DNA of 64,000 nucleotides from CAG-411 sp963643465 (GTDB lineage Bacteria > Bacillota > Clostridia > Lachnospirales > Lachnospiraceae). Below the pieces are notes generated by a model, which made no database searches, was not told the DNA's origin, and worked only from the letters and a program-made list of their open reading frames with translations. A program made the translations under genes and the position numbers. This document shows positions 40,938 through 49,671 of the stretch, piece after piece (position 1 is the stretch's first letter; every line of letters begins with the position of its first letter). The stretch covers positions 124,001-188,000 of the forward strand of contig CAVIJT010000004.1 in the NCBI GenBank assembly GCA_963643465.1. The letters run 5' to 3'.

Positions 40938-43064
40938 TTGCAGTACGAGGAATTTAAGGAAAAATACCAGATTGGTTTAAATGAGCAACAGGAAGTGGCG
41001 GTACAGACAGTGGAAGGGGCTGTTTTATTGCTTGCTGTGCCAGGAAGTGGAAAGACTACAGTGCTAGTGAGTAGGCTGGGATATATGATATTTTGCAAAA
41101 ATATTGCGCCGGAATCTATACTTACCGTTACTTATACAGTAGCTGCAACGAATGATATGAGAAGGCGTTTTGTAGAAAAATTTGGTTTACAGTATGGACA
41201 GCAATTAGAGTTTCGAACCATTAATGGAATTTCACAAAAAATCTTACAATATTTTGGAGCAATTACAGGAAAAAGTCCATTTGAAGTGGCAGACAAAGAG
41301 GCAGTCACTATTTTGAAACAAGTGTTTTTTCAGATAAACAAACAATTTCCTACAGAAAATGATATAAAAAATGCACAGACTGCCATTACTTGTGTAAAGA
41401 ATATGCGCTTAAAAGGCGAGCAGGTAGAACAACTATCTGTGGAAGTGCGAAATTTTCCTAAAATCTACAAAGCATATAATCAGGCATTGCGGCAACGAAG
41501 TTTGATTGATTACGATGACCAGATGGTGTATGCACTGCAAATTTTGGAGCAATTTCCCCAAGTATTGCAGTATTTTCAGTGTAAATATCCTTATGTGTGT
41601 GTAGATGAGGCACAAGATACTTCTAAGATTCAGCACGATATGATTTCTCTGTTGGTGGGAAAACAAGGCAATTTATTTATGGTAGGTGATGAGGATCAAA
41701 GTATATATGGATTTCGAGCTGCATATCCGGAGGCATTAGTATCCTTTGAAAAAAAATATGCCAATGCAAAAGTGCTTTTTATGGAATCTAATTATCGAAG
41801 TCGTGCGGAAATTGTGAAAGCAGCCGATAAACTTATACAGACAAATATTAGTAGACATCCCAAACATATAAAGGCTACCAAAGCAGAAGGGGGAAAAGTT
41901 TGTCGCATTCCTGCAAAGACCAGAAAGGGACAATATGAGTATTTGCTAAAGGTAGCAAAAGATTGTCAAACGGAAACTGCTATTTTATATCGGAATAACG
42001 AAAGTGCATTACCGTTAATTGATTGTATGGAACGGCAGGGGATTCCTTATTGTATGAAAAGCAAGGATATGGCATTTTTTTCCCATCCTATTGTAAATGA
42101 TATTCGGGATTACATTTCTCTTGCATTGGATCCTTTTGATGGAGAAGCATTTTTTCGGATTTATTATAAAATGGGTGCGGGAATTAGTAAGGCTGTTGCC
42201 ACTTATGTGGTGGAACACAATCGAGGAAAAGTTCCATTGATCGATGCTATTGATGATTGCATGGGAATTTCTGCGTTTACGAAAAGACAGTGTCGAGCGC
42301 TTTCTGCACATTTTGATAAGATGCGCATGGAGACAGCAGGCAAGGCGTTGTATCGCATTTTACATCATATGGGCTATGAAGAATATATGTTAGATCATGG
42401 TATGGATAGCGGTAAGGCTGAGATTTTGCAGTTGTTAGCAGAGCAGGAAGTTGGTTTAGAACAATTTCCAAAACGGTTGGATCAATTGCAAGAAATTGTA
42501 GCTAGGGAACAGACAAAAGATGCAGGTTCTGTGATTTTATCTACCATTCATTCCAGTAAGGGATTAGAGTATGAGAGAGTATATATGATTGATATGTTGG
42601 CGGGAGTATTACCATCTTGTAAGGAGCCAAGAGGAGAAAAGGCAAAGCAGGAAGAAGTGGATGCCTATGAGGAAGAGCGAAGATTGTACTATGTAGGAAT
42701 GACAAGAGCGAAAGAGGAATTGTGTATTTTTACTTTTAAACAAGCAGACACATCCAGATTTTCTACGGAAGTATTTGGCTTGGAGGAGAAAAAGATTACA
42801 CCGATAAAGCAAAAAAAATCAAAGATTTTCTCAAAAGATGTATATGGCGCAAGTTCGTTACAATCCTTTATGGGACAGAGTGAATTACAAACAAAGATGG
42901 ATGCTTATGAATCTGGTGTAATGGTAGAACATAAAAAATATGGCAAAGGGGTCGTGGTGAAACGGCATGAGCAGGTAGTGGAAATTCTATTTGATAAACA
43001 GGAAGAGATAAAAAAAATTCAGTTATCATTGGCACTTTCTAAAGAATTGCTAACGGTGGTTTAG
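40938..43064 (+). CDS. UvrD/PcrA-type superfamily 1 DNA helicase
   Basis: The 708-residue protein has the full SF1A motif set: I VPGSGKTTVLVSRL near residue 32, Ia TYTVAATNDMRRRF, II CVDEAQD near 222, III VGDEDQSIYGFRAAYPE near 250, IV ESNYRSR near 275, V STIHSSKGLEYERVY near 535, and VI LYYVGMTRAKEEL near 584. The C-terminal 60 residues (VEHKKYGKGVVVKR) match the tail of UvrD/PcrA relatives. It is shorter and more diverged than housekeeping PcrA, so a paralogue is likely. The start is TTG 40938, with AGGAG 9 bases upstream; no good ATG exists. A terminator follows at once. Confidence 0.88.
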   Translation: MQYEEFKEKYQIGLNEQQEVAVQTVEGAVLLLAVPGSGKTTVLVSRLGYMIFCKNIAPESILTVTYTVAATNDMRRRFVEKFGLQYGQQLEFRTINGISQKILQYFGAITGKSPFEVADKEAVTILKQVFFQINKQFPTENDIKNAQTAITCVKNMRLKGEQVEQLSVEVRNFPKIYKAYNQALRQRSLIDYDDQMVYALQILEQFPQVLQYFQCKYPYVCVDEAQDTSKIQHDMISLLVGKQGNLFMVGDEDQSIYGFRAAYPEALVSFEKKYANAKVLFMESNYRSRAEIVKAADKLIQTNISRHPKHIKATKAEGGKVCRIPAKTRKGQYEYLLKVAKDCQTETAILYRNNESALPLIDCMERQGIPYCMKSKDMAFFSHPIVNDIRDYISLALDPFDGEAFFRIYYKMGAGISKAVATYVVEHNRGKVPLIDAIDDCMGISAFTKRQCRALSAHFDKMRMETAGKALYRILHHMGYEEYMLDHGMDSGKAEILQLLAEQEVGLEQFPKRLDQLQEIVAREQTKDAGSVILSTIHSSKGLEYERVYMIDMLAGVLPSCKEPRGEKAKQEEVDAYEEERRLYYVGMTRAKEELCIFTFKQADTSRFSTEVFGLEEKKITPIKQKKSKIFSKDVYGASSLQSFMGQSELQTKMDAYESGVMVEHKKYGKGVVVKRHEQVVEILFDKQEEIKKIQLSLALSKELLTVV

Positions 43065-43070
43065 GTTAAA

Positions 43071-43099
43071 ACATCTGTAGAAATACAGATGTTTTTTTT
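43071..43099 (+). terminator. intrinsic terminator of the helicase gene
   Basis: Perfect arms ACATCTGTA (43071-43079) and TACAGATGT (43084-43092) with a GAAA tetraloop are followed by eight T residues. Confidence 0.92.
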
Positions 43100-43130
43100 A
43101 TCTTATAGGAAAATGCGTCCTATAAGATAA
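43098..43130. repeat. dispersed palindromic repeat family A, copy 3
   Basis: Perfect arms TTATCTTATAGGA (43098-43110) and TCCTATAAGATAA (43118-43130) flank loop AAATGCG. It starts inside the T-tract of the helicase terminator and is the best-preserved copy. Confidence 0.85.
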
Positions 43131-43160
43131 CAGCCCAAAAAATCTTTTCAAAAGAAGTGC

Positions 43161-43189
43161 TTGACTTTTCAAAAATATCGTAATATTAT
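43161..43189 (+). promoter_or_regulatory. promoter of the sulfate transport operon
   Basis: -35 TTGACT (43161-43166), a 17-base spacer and -10 TATTAT (43184-43189). A second -10-like TATAAT overlaps at 43187-43192. The leader is about 85 bases. I see no SAM riboswitch or T-box in it. Confidence 0.65.
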
Positions 43190-43279
43190 AATTCCTATAT
43201 AAAAGATATGAATAATATGGAAACAGAAGAAAGAATATACTTTTCTGAAAATTTCCGAAAACAATGCTAGGAAGGTGAC

Positions 43280-44281
43280 ATGATGAAAAAGCAGAGAATA
43301 CTGATTTTGGGATTATTGATAGTGATACTATTGACTGGATGTGGAGGAGATAGTCATTCAGTAAGCATTGTTAATGTTTCCTATGATCCTACCAGAGAAT
43401 TTTATGAGGCATATAATGATATCTTTGTTAGGAAATGGAAACAGGAAAAACAGCAAGATGTGGAGGTGATACAGTCACACGGAGGTTCTGGAAAACAGGC
43501 ATTGGAAGTTTCTAACGGATTGGAGGCTGATGTGGTTACACTAGCGTTAGAATATGACATAGATGCCATTTCAAAAGAGGGATTGATTGATGACAATTGG
43601 ATTACGGAGTATTCCAAGGACAGTGCACCGTATACCTCCACCATTGTATTTTTGGTGAGAAAAGGAAATCCAAAAAACATTGAGGATTGGGGGGATTTAA
43701 TTGAGGAGGGGATAGGTGTCATTACACCAAACCCAAAGACATCTGGTGGAGCAAGATGGAATTATATGGCAGCTTGGGCCTATGGTATGAAACGGTATAA
43801 TGGGGAAGAACAGAAAGTAAAAAAATTTATGAAAAAGTTATATAAAAATGTGCTTGTACTTGATTCAGGAGCAAGAGGTGCAACTACATCCTTTGTGGAA
43901 AATAAGCAGGGAGATGTATTGATTGCTTGGGAAAATGAAGCATATTTGTCTATGAAGGATGCACCAGAAGAATATGAAATCGTATCTCCAAGCATTAGTA
44001 TTTTGGCACAGCCTTCCGCAGCTGTGGTGGATGATGTTGTGGATTATCGAGGTACAAGAGAAGTTGCAACTGCGTATCTACAAGGCTTGTACAGCGAAGA
44101 TGCACAAAGACTTGCGGCTGAAAATTACTATCGTCCTACAGATAAGACTATTTTACAGGAATATGGTCAAGTGTTTGATTTAGAGATGGAACTGGTTTCT
44201 ATTGCAGAGTTTGGCGGATGGGATAGTGTACAGCAAAAACATTTTGCAGACAATGGTATATTTGATCAAATTTATGAGTAA
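43280..44281 (+). CDS. sbp: sulfate-binding lipoprotein of an ABC importer
   Basis: Sbp captures sulfate (or thiosulfate) outside the membrane for CysTWA. The 333-residue precursor has a lipoprotein signal with lipobox LLTGC near residue 21. The mature part carries family motifs: VSYDPTREFYEAYNDIF, QSHGGSGKQALEV near 75, NPKTSGGARWNYMAAWAYG near 154, and SGARGATTSFVENKQGDVLIAWENEA near 198. AGGAAGGTGA precedes the ATG. It is first in the four-gene unit sbp-cysT-cysW-cysA. The import suggests assimilatory use of sulfate or thiosulfate, although no reductase gene is in the window. Confidence 0.94.
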   Translation: MMKKQRILILGLLIVILLTGCGGDSHSVSIVNVSYDPTREFYEAYNDIFVRKWKQEKQQDVEVIQSHGGSGKQALEVSNGLEADVVTLALEYDIDAISKEGLIDDNWITEYSKDSAPYTSTIVFLVRKGNPKNIEDWGDLIEEGIGVITPNPKTSGGARWNYMAAWAYGMKRYNGEEQKVKKFMKKLYKNVLVLDSGARGATTSFVENKQGDVLIAWENEAYLSMKDAPEEYEIVSPSISILAQPSAAVVDDVVDYRGTREVATAYLQGLYSEDAQRLAAENYYRPTDKTILQEYGQVFDLEMELVSIAEFGGWDSVQQKHFADNGIFDQIYE

Positions 44282-44329
44282 AGGAATTGATTATTATTTG
44301 AATGAGCAGAAAAGAAATGAGGTTAGCAT

Positions 44330-45160
44330 ATGAAAGGAAAAAAGAGAGTTATACCGGGATTTGGATTATCTATGGGAGTTACCCTTACTATGGTTAGTTT
44401 TTTGGTAGTGATACCGTTAGCATCCTTGCTGATTTATTCTGCAAAATTGAGTCCTCAGGAATTTTTAGCAACCATTACCACAAAAAGAGTGCTTTCTGGG
44501 TTTTATGTAAGTTTTCTCACTGCTTTTGTTGCATCTGCGATCAATGTGGTTATGGGATTGGTACTTGCGTGGGTACTGGTTCGCTATGAGTTTCCTGGGA
44601 AACGTATTATGGACGGCATGATTGAACTTCCCTTTGCACTGCCTACTGCTGTGGCGGGAATGGCGCTTACCTATTTAACGGCAGATGAAGGATGGATTGG
44701 TAGTTTTTTCAAAAAATTTGGTATTGAAATCGCATATACCCGTATTGGAATTACCATTGCCCTTGTGTTTGTAGGAATTCCTTTTGTGGTGCGAGCAGTA
44801 CAGCCGGTCTTAGAAAAGTTAGAACCGACCTATGAAGAGGCCGCAGGGGTTATGGGAGCTGGAAAAATTACAATTTTTTGGAAAGTTATATTTCCAGAAG
44901 TGATGCCAACCTTATTTACTGGATTTGGTCTTGCCTTTGGAAGATGTTTGGGAGAATATGGAAGCGTTGTATTTATTGCAGGAAATAAACCCTATTCTAC
45001 AGAAATTGCGCCGCTTATTATTATGTCAAAATTGCAGGAGTTTGATTATGCAAGTGCTACCGCTATTGCGCTGGTAATGCTTACAGTGGCGTTTCTCATT
45101 TTATTTATAAACAATTTGATTCAGGCGAGAAATTCCAGAATACTAAACGGTGAACGATAG
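44330..45160 (+). CDS. cysT: sulfate ABC transporter permease CysT
   Basis: The 276-residue membrane protein has six helices and the permease EAA-type loop EEAAGVMGAGKITIFWKVIFPE near residue 170 that contacts the CysA ATPase. DGMIELPFALPTAVAGMALTYL near 95 is characteristic of CysT/CysU. It follows sbp by 48 bases and pairs with CysW to form the translocation path. Confidence 0.93.
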   Translation: MKGKKRVIPGFGLSMGVTLTMVSFLVVIPLASLLIYSAKLSPQEFLATITTKRVLSGFYVSFLTAFVASAINVVMGLVLAWVLVRYEFPGKRIMDGMIELPFALPTAVAGMALTYLTADEGWIGSFFKKFGIEIAYTRIGITIALVFVGIPFVVRAVQPVLEKLEPTYEEAAGVMGAGKITIFWKVIFPEVMPTLFTGFGLAFGRCLGEYGSVVFIAGNKPYSTEIAPLIIMSKLQEFDYASATAIALVMLTVAFLILFINNLIQARNSRILNGER

Positions 45161-45171
45161 GAGGAGTGAGT

Positions 45172-45996
45172 ATGAAAGAGCAACAACGTGCAAATGTAGT
45201 AAAGTATTTTTTGATTGGAATTTCTGTATTGTTTCTTGGAATTATGTTAGTGCTTCCATTGACTGTTGTAATCGTGCAGGCGTTCAAAAGTGGAATAGAG
45301 GCATATGGTGCGGCTGTAATGGACCACTATACCATAAAGGCGTTGCTTTTGACTTTGGAAGCAACGATGATTGCAGTTGTTATTAATACAATATTTGGTT
45401 TATTTGCAGCTTTTGCAGTAACTAAATTTCAATTTAAAGGAAAAAAAATACTGACAACCCTTATGGATATTCCAGTAACAGTCTCTCCCATTATCGCTGG
45501 TTTGATTTTTATTTTAATGTTTGGGCGAAAGAGCATTTTATATGAGTATTTAAAAGCCATACATATCAAAATGGTGTTTGCTGTTCCAGGCATTATTTTG
45601 GCTACTGTATTTGTTACATTTCCTTTTATTGCAAGAGAGCTTATTCCCGTAATGGAAGCTCAGGGAAAAGAAGAGGAAGAGGCTGCGGCTTTAATGGGTG
45701 CATCTGGATTTACGATTTTTCGAAAAATAACATTTCCCCATATCAAATGGGCATTGCTCTATGGAATTGTACTTTGTACAGCAAGAGCAATGGGAGAGTT
45801 TGGGGCGGTGTCGGTATTGTCCGGGCATTTACGAGGAAGAACCAACACATTGCCGCTGCATATTGAAATTTTATTCAACGAATTTCAATATGTGCCAGCT
45901 TTTGCAGTGTCCTCGCTTCTTGTACTGATTGCCATAGGAATTTTGATTTTGCGAAGTGTGTTGGAGTATAGAGGAAAAAAAGAGGAAGAAAGGTGA
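45172..45996 (+). CDS. cysW: sulfate ABC transporter permease CysW
   Basis: The 274-residue permease is the partner of CysT. It shows six helices, LMDIPVTVSPIIAGLIFILM near residue 98, the EAA loop EEEEAAALMGASGFTIFRKI near 168, and MGEFGAVSVLSGHLRGRTNTLPLHIE near 205, a typical CysW signature. ATG 45172 is chosen because AGGAGG precedes it; a GTG two codons upstream is closer to the ribosome site than usual. It follows cysT by 11 bases. Confidence 0.93.
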   Translation: MKEQQRANVVKYFLIGISVLFLGIMLVLPLTVVIVQAFKSGIEAYGAAVMDHYTIKALLLTLEATMIAVVINTIFGLFAAFAVTKFQFKGKKILTTLMDIPVTVSPIIAGLIFILMFGRKSILYEYLKAIHIKMVFAVPGIILATVFVTFPFIARELIPVMEAQGKEEEEAAALMGASGFTIFRKITFPHIKWALLYGIVLCTARAMGEFGAVSVLSGHLRGRTNTLPLHIEILFNEFQYVPAFAVSSLLVLIAIGILILRSVLEYRGKKEEER

Positions 45997-46002
45997 AAAG
46001 AT

Positions 46003-47061
46003 ATGTATGTGGAATTAAAAAATATAAACAAATCCTATGGTGATTTTCAAGCATCTAAGGAAGTAGACTTTGGAATCGAACAGGGAAAATTAGTGGGATT
46101 GTTAGGTCCAAGTGGAAGTGGAAAAACTACTATTCTTCGAATGATTGCAGGGTTAGAACATCCAGATAGTGGGGATATTTACATTGATGGACAGCGGGTG
46201 AATGACGTGCCAGCAAGTAAGCGGGGGATTGGCTTTGTATTTCAAAATTACGCCTTATTTCGGCATATGAGTATTTACGACAATGTGGCATTTGGTTTGC
46301 GAGTACAAAAAGCAAAGAAAAGCTATATTGACCAAAGGGTTCGGGAATTGATTCAGTTAGTGGGATTGGAAGGATTAGAAAAAAGATATCCAAGTCAGCT
46401 TTCTGGTGGACAGAGACAGCGTGTGGCTTTTGCAAGAGCGCTTGCACCAAATCCTCATTTATTATTGCTTGATGAGCCATTTGCCGCCATTGACGCAAAA
46501 GTACGACAGGAGCTTCGTAGTTGGTTAAAAGAAATGATTGAACAACTAGGAATCACCAGCATTTTTGTTACTCATGATCAGGATGAAGCCATAGAAGTGG
46601 CAGACGAAATCATTATTACAAATCATGGACGGATTGAACAGAAAGGAACTCCTATTGAAATTTATCAAAATCCGCAGACACCATTTGTTGCATCCTTTTT
46701 TGGACAGCCGGCCATAGTAAAAGAGTATCAGAACTTTCATTCTTTTGCAGAAATTGCGCAGGCAGAGCAAGCCATTATTCGACCGGAATTTGTGAAAGTT
46801 ACTAAAAAAGATGAGGTACAAAAATATAAAAGTTCAGTTTCGGATGGCGTAGTAGAGAAGGTATCTTTTCGGGGAGACTATGTGGAACTTGCAGTTCGGG
46901 TAAATAATGTACTATTATATGCCAAGCGGGGATTGGAAAAGCGTGAGATTGCAGTGGGAGAGCATGTAGATGTATTATTATATCGAATGTTAGTTACTGG
47001 GAAACATCAAGTATATCCTTTAGAAAATCAATCCTTAGTGGAAGATTCTGTTGTTATTTAG
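46003..47061 (+). CDS. cysA: sulfate ABC transporter ATP-binding protein CysA
   Basis: The 352-residue ATPase has Walker A GPSGSGKTTILRM near residue 33, the Q-loop FVFQNYALFRHM near 78, signature LSGGQRQRVAFARALAPNP near 130, Walker B LLLLDEPFAAID near 152, and the switch histidine in FVTHDQDEA near 188. A C-terminal TOBE-like regulatory domain follows from about residue 235. It starts 6 bases after cysW and closes the operon. Confidence 0.93.
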   Translation: MYVELKNINKSYGDFQASKEVDFGIEQGKLVGLLGPSGSGKTTILRMIAGLEHPDSGDIYIDGQRVNDVPASKRGIGFVFQNYALFRHMSIYDNVAFGLRVQKAKKSYIDQRVRELIQLVGLEGLEKRYPSQLSGGQRQRVAFARALAPNPHLLLLDEPFAAIDAKVRQELRSWLKEMIEQLGITSIFVTHDQDEAIEVADEIIITNHGRIEQKGTPIEIYQNPQTPFVASFFGQPAIVKEYQNFHSFAEIAQAEQAIIRPEFVKVTKKDEVQKYKSSVSDGVVEKVSFRGDYVELAVRVNNVLLYAKRGLEKREIAVGEHVDVLLYRMLVTGKHQVYPLENQSLVEDSVVI

Positions 47062-47068
47062 AATAAAT

Positions 47069-47109
47069 GTAACTATTCGAGTGCGAATATATGGGTTCTG
47101 AATAGTTAC
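47069..47109. repeat. dispersed repeat family C, hairpin copy
   Basis: GTAACTATTC (47069-47078) and GAATAGTTAC (47100-47109) are perfect 10-bp arms enclosing GAGTGCGAATATATGGGTTCT-type sequence. Related sequence occurs at 38331 (opposite orientation) and 57466. It begins 8 bases after the cysA stop. Confidence 0.75.
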
Positions 47110-47122
47110 GAAAAAATATAGA

Positions 47123-47175
47123 AAAACACCTGCGTATTTAAGTGATAGAATGTCTTTTAAGTACACAGGTGTTTT
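47123..47175. terminator. bidirectional terminator between cysA and the cation-efflux gene
   Basis: AAAACACCTG (47123-47132) and CAGGTGTTTT (47166-47175) are perfect arms, and the A- and T-rich ends serve both strands. The 33-base loop contains further pairing (TTAAGT near 47138, TTTTAAGT near 47155). Confidence 0.75.
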
Positions 47176-47182
47176 CTAAGAA

Positions 47183-48355
47183 TTAGAGATTGGAAGAAGG
47201 AGAATATCCATAGTCGATTTGAATGACTGGATAATAATTTTCATCTATTTCTTTTATGAAAGCAGTAACTTTCTCAATAATCTCTTTCTCTGGTTGTTTT
47301 TCATTATACGGAATGAGAATGTCAAAAATCAAATTGGTATGTGTAGGTCCGGACACCATACGAAAATCATGAATAGAGAGATTAGGGGAAATTTGTAAAA
47401 CCTTTTCCAAAACCAATCCTTTCATGCGGTTGATTTCCTCATTATCCGTTTCAATAGGGTCCATATGTATCACTGCCTCACATTGTAGCTTTTCTTTTAA
47501 TTCTCGCTCAATACAATCGATTTCGTCATGAAGATGAAAAATATCTTGATTTCCCGGTACTTCTGCGTGTAGAGAAATCATACATCTTCCCGGACCATAA
47601 TCATGAACAATTAAATCATGAATTCCTTCTACAACTGTATGGGAAAGGACGATTTCTTTAATTTCATTGACAAAATGTATATCAGGAGCTAAACCAAGGA
47701 GTGGGTCGATGGTTTCCTTTGCTGCGGAAACTCCAGCGTATAGAATAAATAGGGATACCAACACTCCGGAGATTCCATCTATCTGTAGAGAGGTAAAATG
47801 TGCAATTACCGTAGACAACAATACAAAGAAAGTTGCAATCGCATCGGAAAAAGAATCGGTTGCGGTAGCTTTCATAGATGCGGAATGGATGGAATTTCCA
47901 ATTTTTCGGTTATAAAATGCCATGTAGAGTTTTACCATAATAGACAATAGTAATATGATAAAAATTAAAGGACTGCTTTCGATATGTTCTGGGTGTACTA
48001 TTTTGAGGATGGAACTTTTCAATAATTCAAATCCCATAAGTAATATAGCAAGAGAAATTAATAGTCCTGCAATATACTCGAATCTGCCGTGACCGAATGG
48101 ATGTTCCAAATCCGGTTTTTTTCCAGAAAATAAAAATCCAATTAAGGAAATAAAAGAAGAAAAGGCATCCGATAAGTTGTTAAAGGCATCTGCGGTAATT
48201 GCTACAGAACCACTAAGTACACCTGCAATATATTTAAATAAGAATAAAAGAATATTTAAGAAAATTCCCACAATACAACATAAAGTGCCATATCCTTTTC
48301 GTTTTTTGGACTCTTCAGTGTTTTTTAAAAAGAAACGTGCCAATAATGTGATCAA
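47183..48355 (-). CDS. cation diffusion facilitator family transporter
   Basis: The 390-residue protein is a CDF exporter of divalent metals such as Zn, Mn or Fe. Six helices include the metal-site segments ITADAFNNLSDAFSSF near residue 55 and SMKATATDSFSDAIATF near 165. HPFGHGRFEYIAGL links helices 2 and 3. A cytoplasmic domain of about 180 residues follows (HDLIVHDYGPGRCMISLHAEV), longer than usual. Metal specificity cannot be read with confidence. The TTG at 48355 is chosen because AGGGAGG lies 8 bases upstream; an ATG at 48409 would lie on the -10 box of the promoter. Confidence 0.87.
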   Translation of the reverse strand: MITLLARFFLKNTEESKKRKGYGTLCCIVGIFLNILLFLFKYIAGVLSGSVAITADAFNNLSDAFSSFISLIGFLFSGKKPDLEHPFGHGRFEYIAGLLISLAILLMGFELLKSSILKIVHPEHIESSPLIFIILLLSIMVKLYMAFYNRKIGNSIHSASMKATATDSFSDAIATFFVLLSTVIAHFTSLQIDGISGVLVSLFILYAGVSAAKETIDPLLGLAPDIHFVNEIKEIVLSHTVVEGIHDLIVHDYGPGRCMISLHAEVPGNQDIFHLHDEIDCIERELKEKLQCEAVIHMDPIETDNEEINRMKGLVLEKVLQISPNLSIHDFRMVSGPTHTNLIFDILIPYNEKQPEKEIIEKVTAFIKEIDENYYPVIQIDYGYSPSSNL

Positions 48356-48408
48356 AATAATATCCTCCCTACCCAGTAAAAAAGTATAAATCATTATTAA
48401 TATACACA

Positions 48409-48437
48409 AGTATAAAGAAATAATGAAAAAAAGTCAA
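48409..48437 (-). promoter_or_regulatory. promoter of the cation-efflux gene
   Basis: Minus strand: -35 TTGACT (48437-48432), a 17-base spacer and -10 TATACT (48414-48409). It supports the TTG start at 48355. Confidence 0.7.
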
Positions 48438-48501
48438 TAATCGCCAAAGTTTAAAAAATTCTTTTTAAATAGGAAGAAATAAAAAAAATTTTTTCAAATA
48501 A

Positions 48502-48517
48502 TTGTCATTAATAACAA
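48502..48517. promoter_or_regulatory. 16-bp palindrome upstream of the ptb promoter
   Basis: TTGTCATTAATAACAA has complementary ends TTGT/ACAA and core ATTAAT, centred about 55 bases before the expected ptb transcription start. It resembles activator sites in position, but the protein is unknown. The half-site spacing does not fit Rex. Confidence 0.3.
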
Positions 48518-48529
48518 AAAGGGGAACTC

Positions 48530-48558
48530 TTGACCTTTGCGGGGTAAAGTGCTATCAT
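48530..48558 (+). promoter_or_regulatory. sigma-A promoter of ptb-buk
   Basis: -35 TTGACC (48530-48535), a 17-base spacer and -10 TATCAT (48553-48558). The leader to the ptb start is about 125 bases, without a clear structure. Confidence 0.72.
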
Positions 48559-48690
48559 GGAATATGGTTTAGACGATGGAAGAAAGGAAGCACTGTTAGA
48601 TGAAAGCAGAAGGTTTCCCAATGCCATTGTTCTCGTGGATGTCCATGAGTTACAAATATGTTGAAAAAAGAAATAAGAGGTGCAAAAAAG

Positions 48691-49602
48691 ATGAGTAATT
48701 TTGACAATTTATTAGCAAAGGTTTCAAAATGTGATCGTAAGAAAGTAGCAGTAGCAGTAGCACAGGATACAGAAGTGTTACAGGCAGTTCAGGCTGCAAA
48801 AGAGAAGAACATTGCAGATGCTATTTTAGTTGGTGATGAAGCTGAGATAAAGAAAATTGCAGCGTCATTAAATATTGATGCAACACAGTTTGAAATTATC
48901 AATGAGCCAGATATGATTGAGGCTTCTTTAAAGGCAGTGAAGCTTGTTCATGACGGCGAAGCTGATATGTACATGAAAGGTGTTATTGATACAAAGAATT
49001 TCTTAAAGAGTGTTTTAAATAAGGAAGTAGGTTTAAGAACTGGTAATGCACTTTCACATGTTGCAGTATTTGATATTAAGGGATGTGATCGTTTATTATT
49101 TTTAACAGACGTTGCGTTTATGACATACCCATCTTTGGAAGAGAAAGTACAGATTATTGAAAATACAGTTCCAGTAGCACAGGCATGTGGAGTTGCTTGT
49201 CCTAAGGTAGCACCTCTTGCAGCAGTAGAAGTTGTAAATCCTAAGATGCAGGCAACTGTTGATGCAGAGCAGCTTACAAAGATGTGTGAAGAAGGAAAAA
49301 TTAAGGATTGTATAGTTGATGGACCATTGTCATTAGACCTTGCAATTGAGCCAGAAGCTGCAGAACATAAAGGTGCTTTAGATAGAAAGATTCAAGGTGA
49401 TGCAGATATCTTATTATTCCCAGATATTCATGCAGGAAATCTTGTATATAAAGCATTAGTACATTGTTCAGAAGTACAGAATGGATGTATTTTAACCGGT
49501 ACAAAGGCACCAGTTATTTTAACTTCACGTTCAGATACATTTGAGACAAAGTTAAATTCAATTGCACTTGCAGCAGTAGTAGCGGAAACCATGAATAAAT
49601 AA
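48691..49602 (+). CDS. ptb: phosphate butyryltransferase
   Basis: Ptb converts butyryl-CoA and phosphate to butyryl phosphate and CoA, the first half of the kinase route to butyrate. The 303-residue protein belongs to the phosphate acetyl/butaryl transferase family; visible segments are ADMYMKGVIDTKNFLKSVLN near residue 90, LSHVAVFDIKG near 117, FLTDVAFMTYPSLEEK near 132, and DILLFPDIHAGNLVYKAL near 240. ATG 48691 has AGAGGTG about 9 bases upstream; an ATG at 48658 has none. It is followed by buk 69 bases later, the classic ptb-buk pair. Confidence 0.93.
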   Translation: MSNFDNLLAKVSKCDRKKVAVAVAQDTEVLQAVQAAKEKNIADAILVGDEAEIKKIAASLNIDATQFEIINEPDMIEASLKAVKLVHDGEADMYMKGVIDTKNFLKSVLNKEVGLRTGNALSHVAVFDIKGCDRLLFLTDVAFMTYPSLEEKVQIIENTVPVAQACGVACPKVAPLAAVEVVNPKMQATVDAEQLTKMCEEGKIKDCIVDGPLSLDLAIEPEAAEHKGALDRKIQGDADILLFPDIHAGNLVYKALVHCSEVQNGCILTGTKAPVILTSRSDTFETKLNSIALAAVVAETMNK

Positions 49603-49671
49603 TTGTGTTACACACAATAAGGAACAAAATACTTGTTAAATTGACCTTGAATATAAGGAGGACATTGAAAT

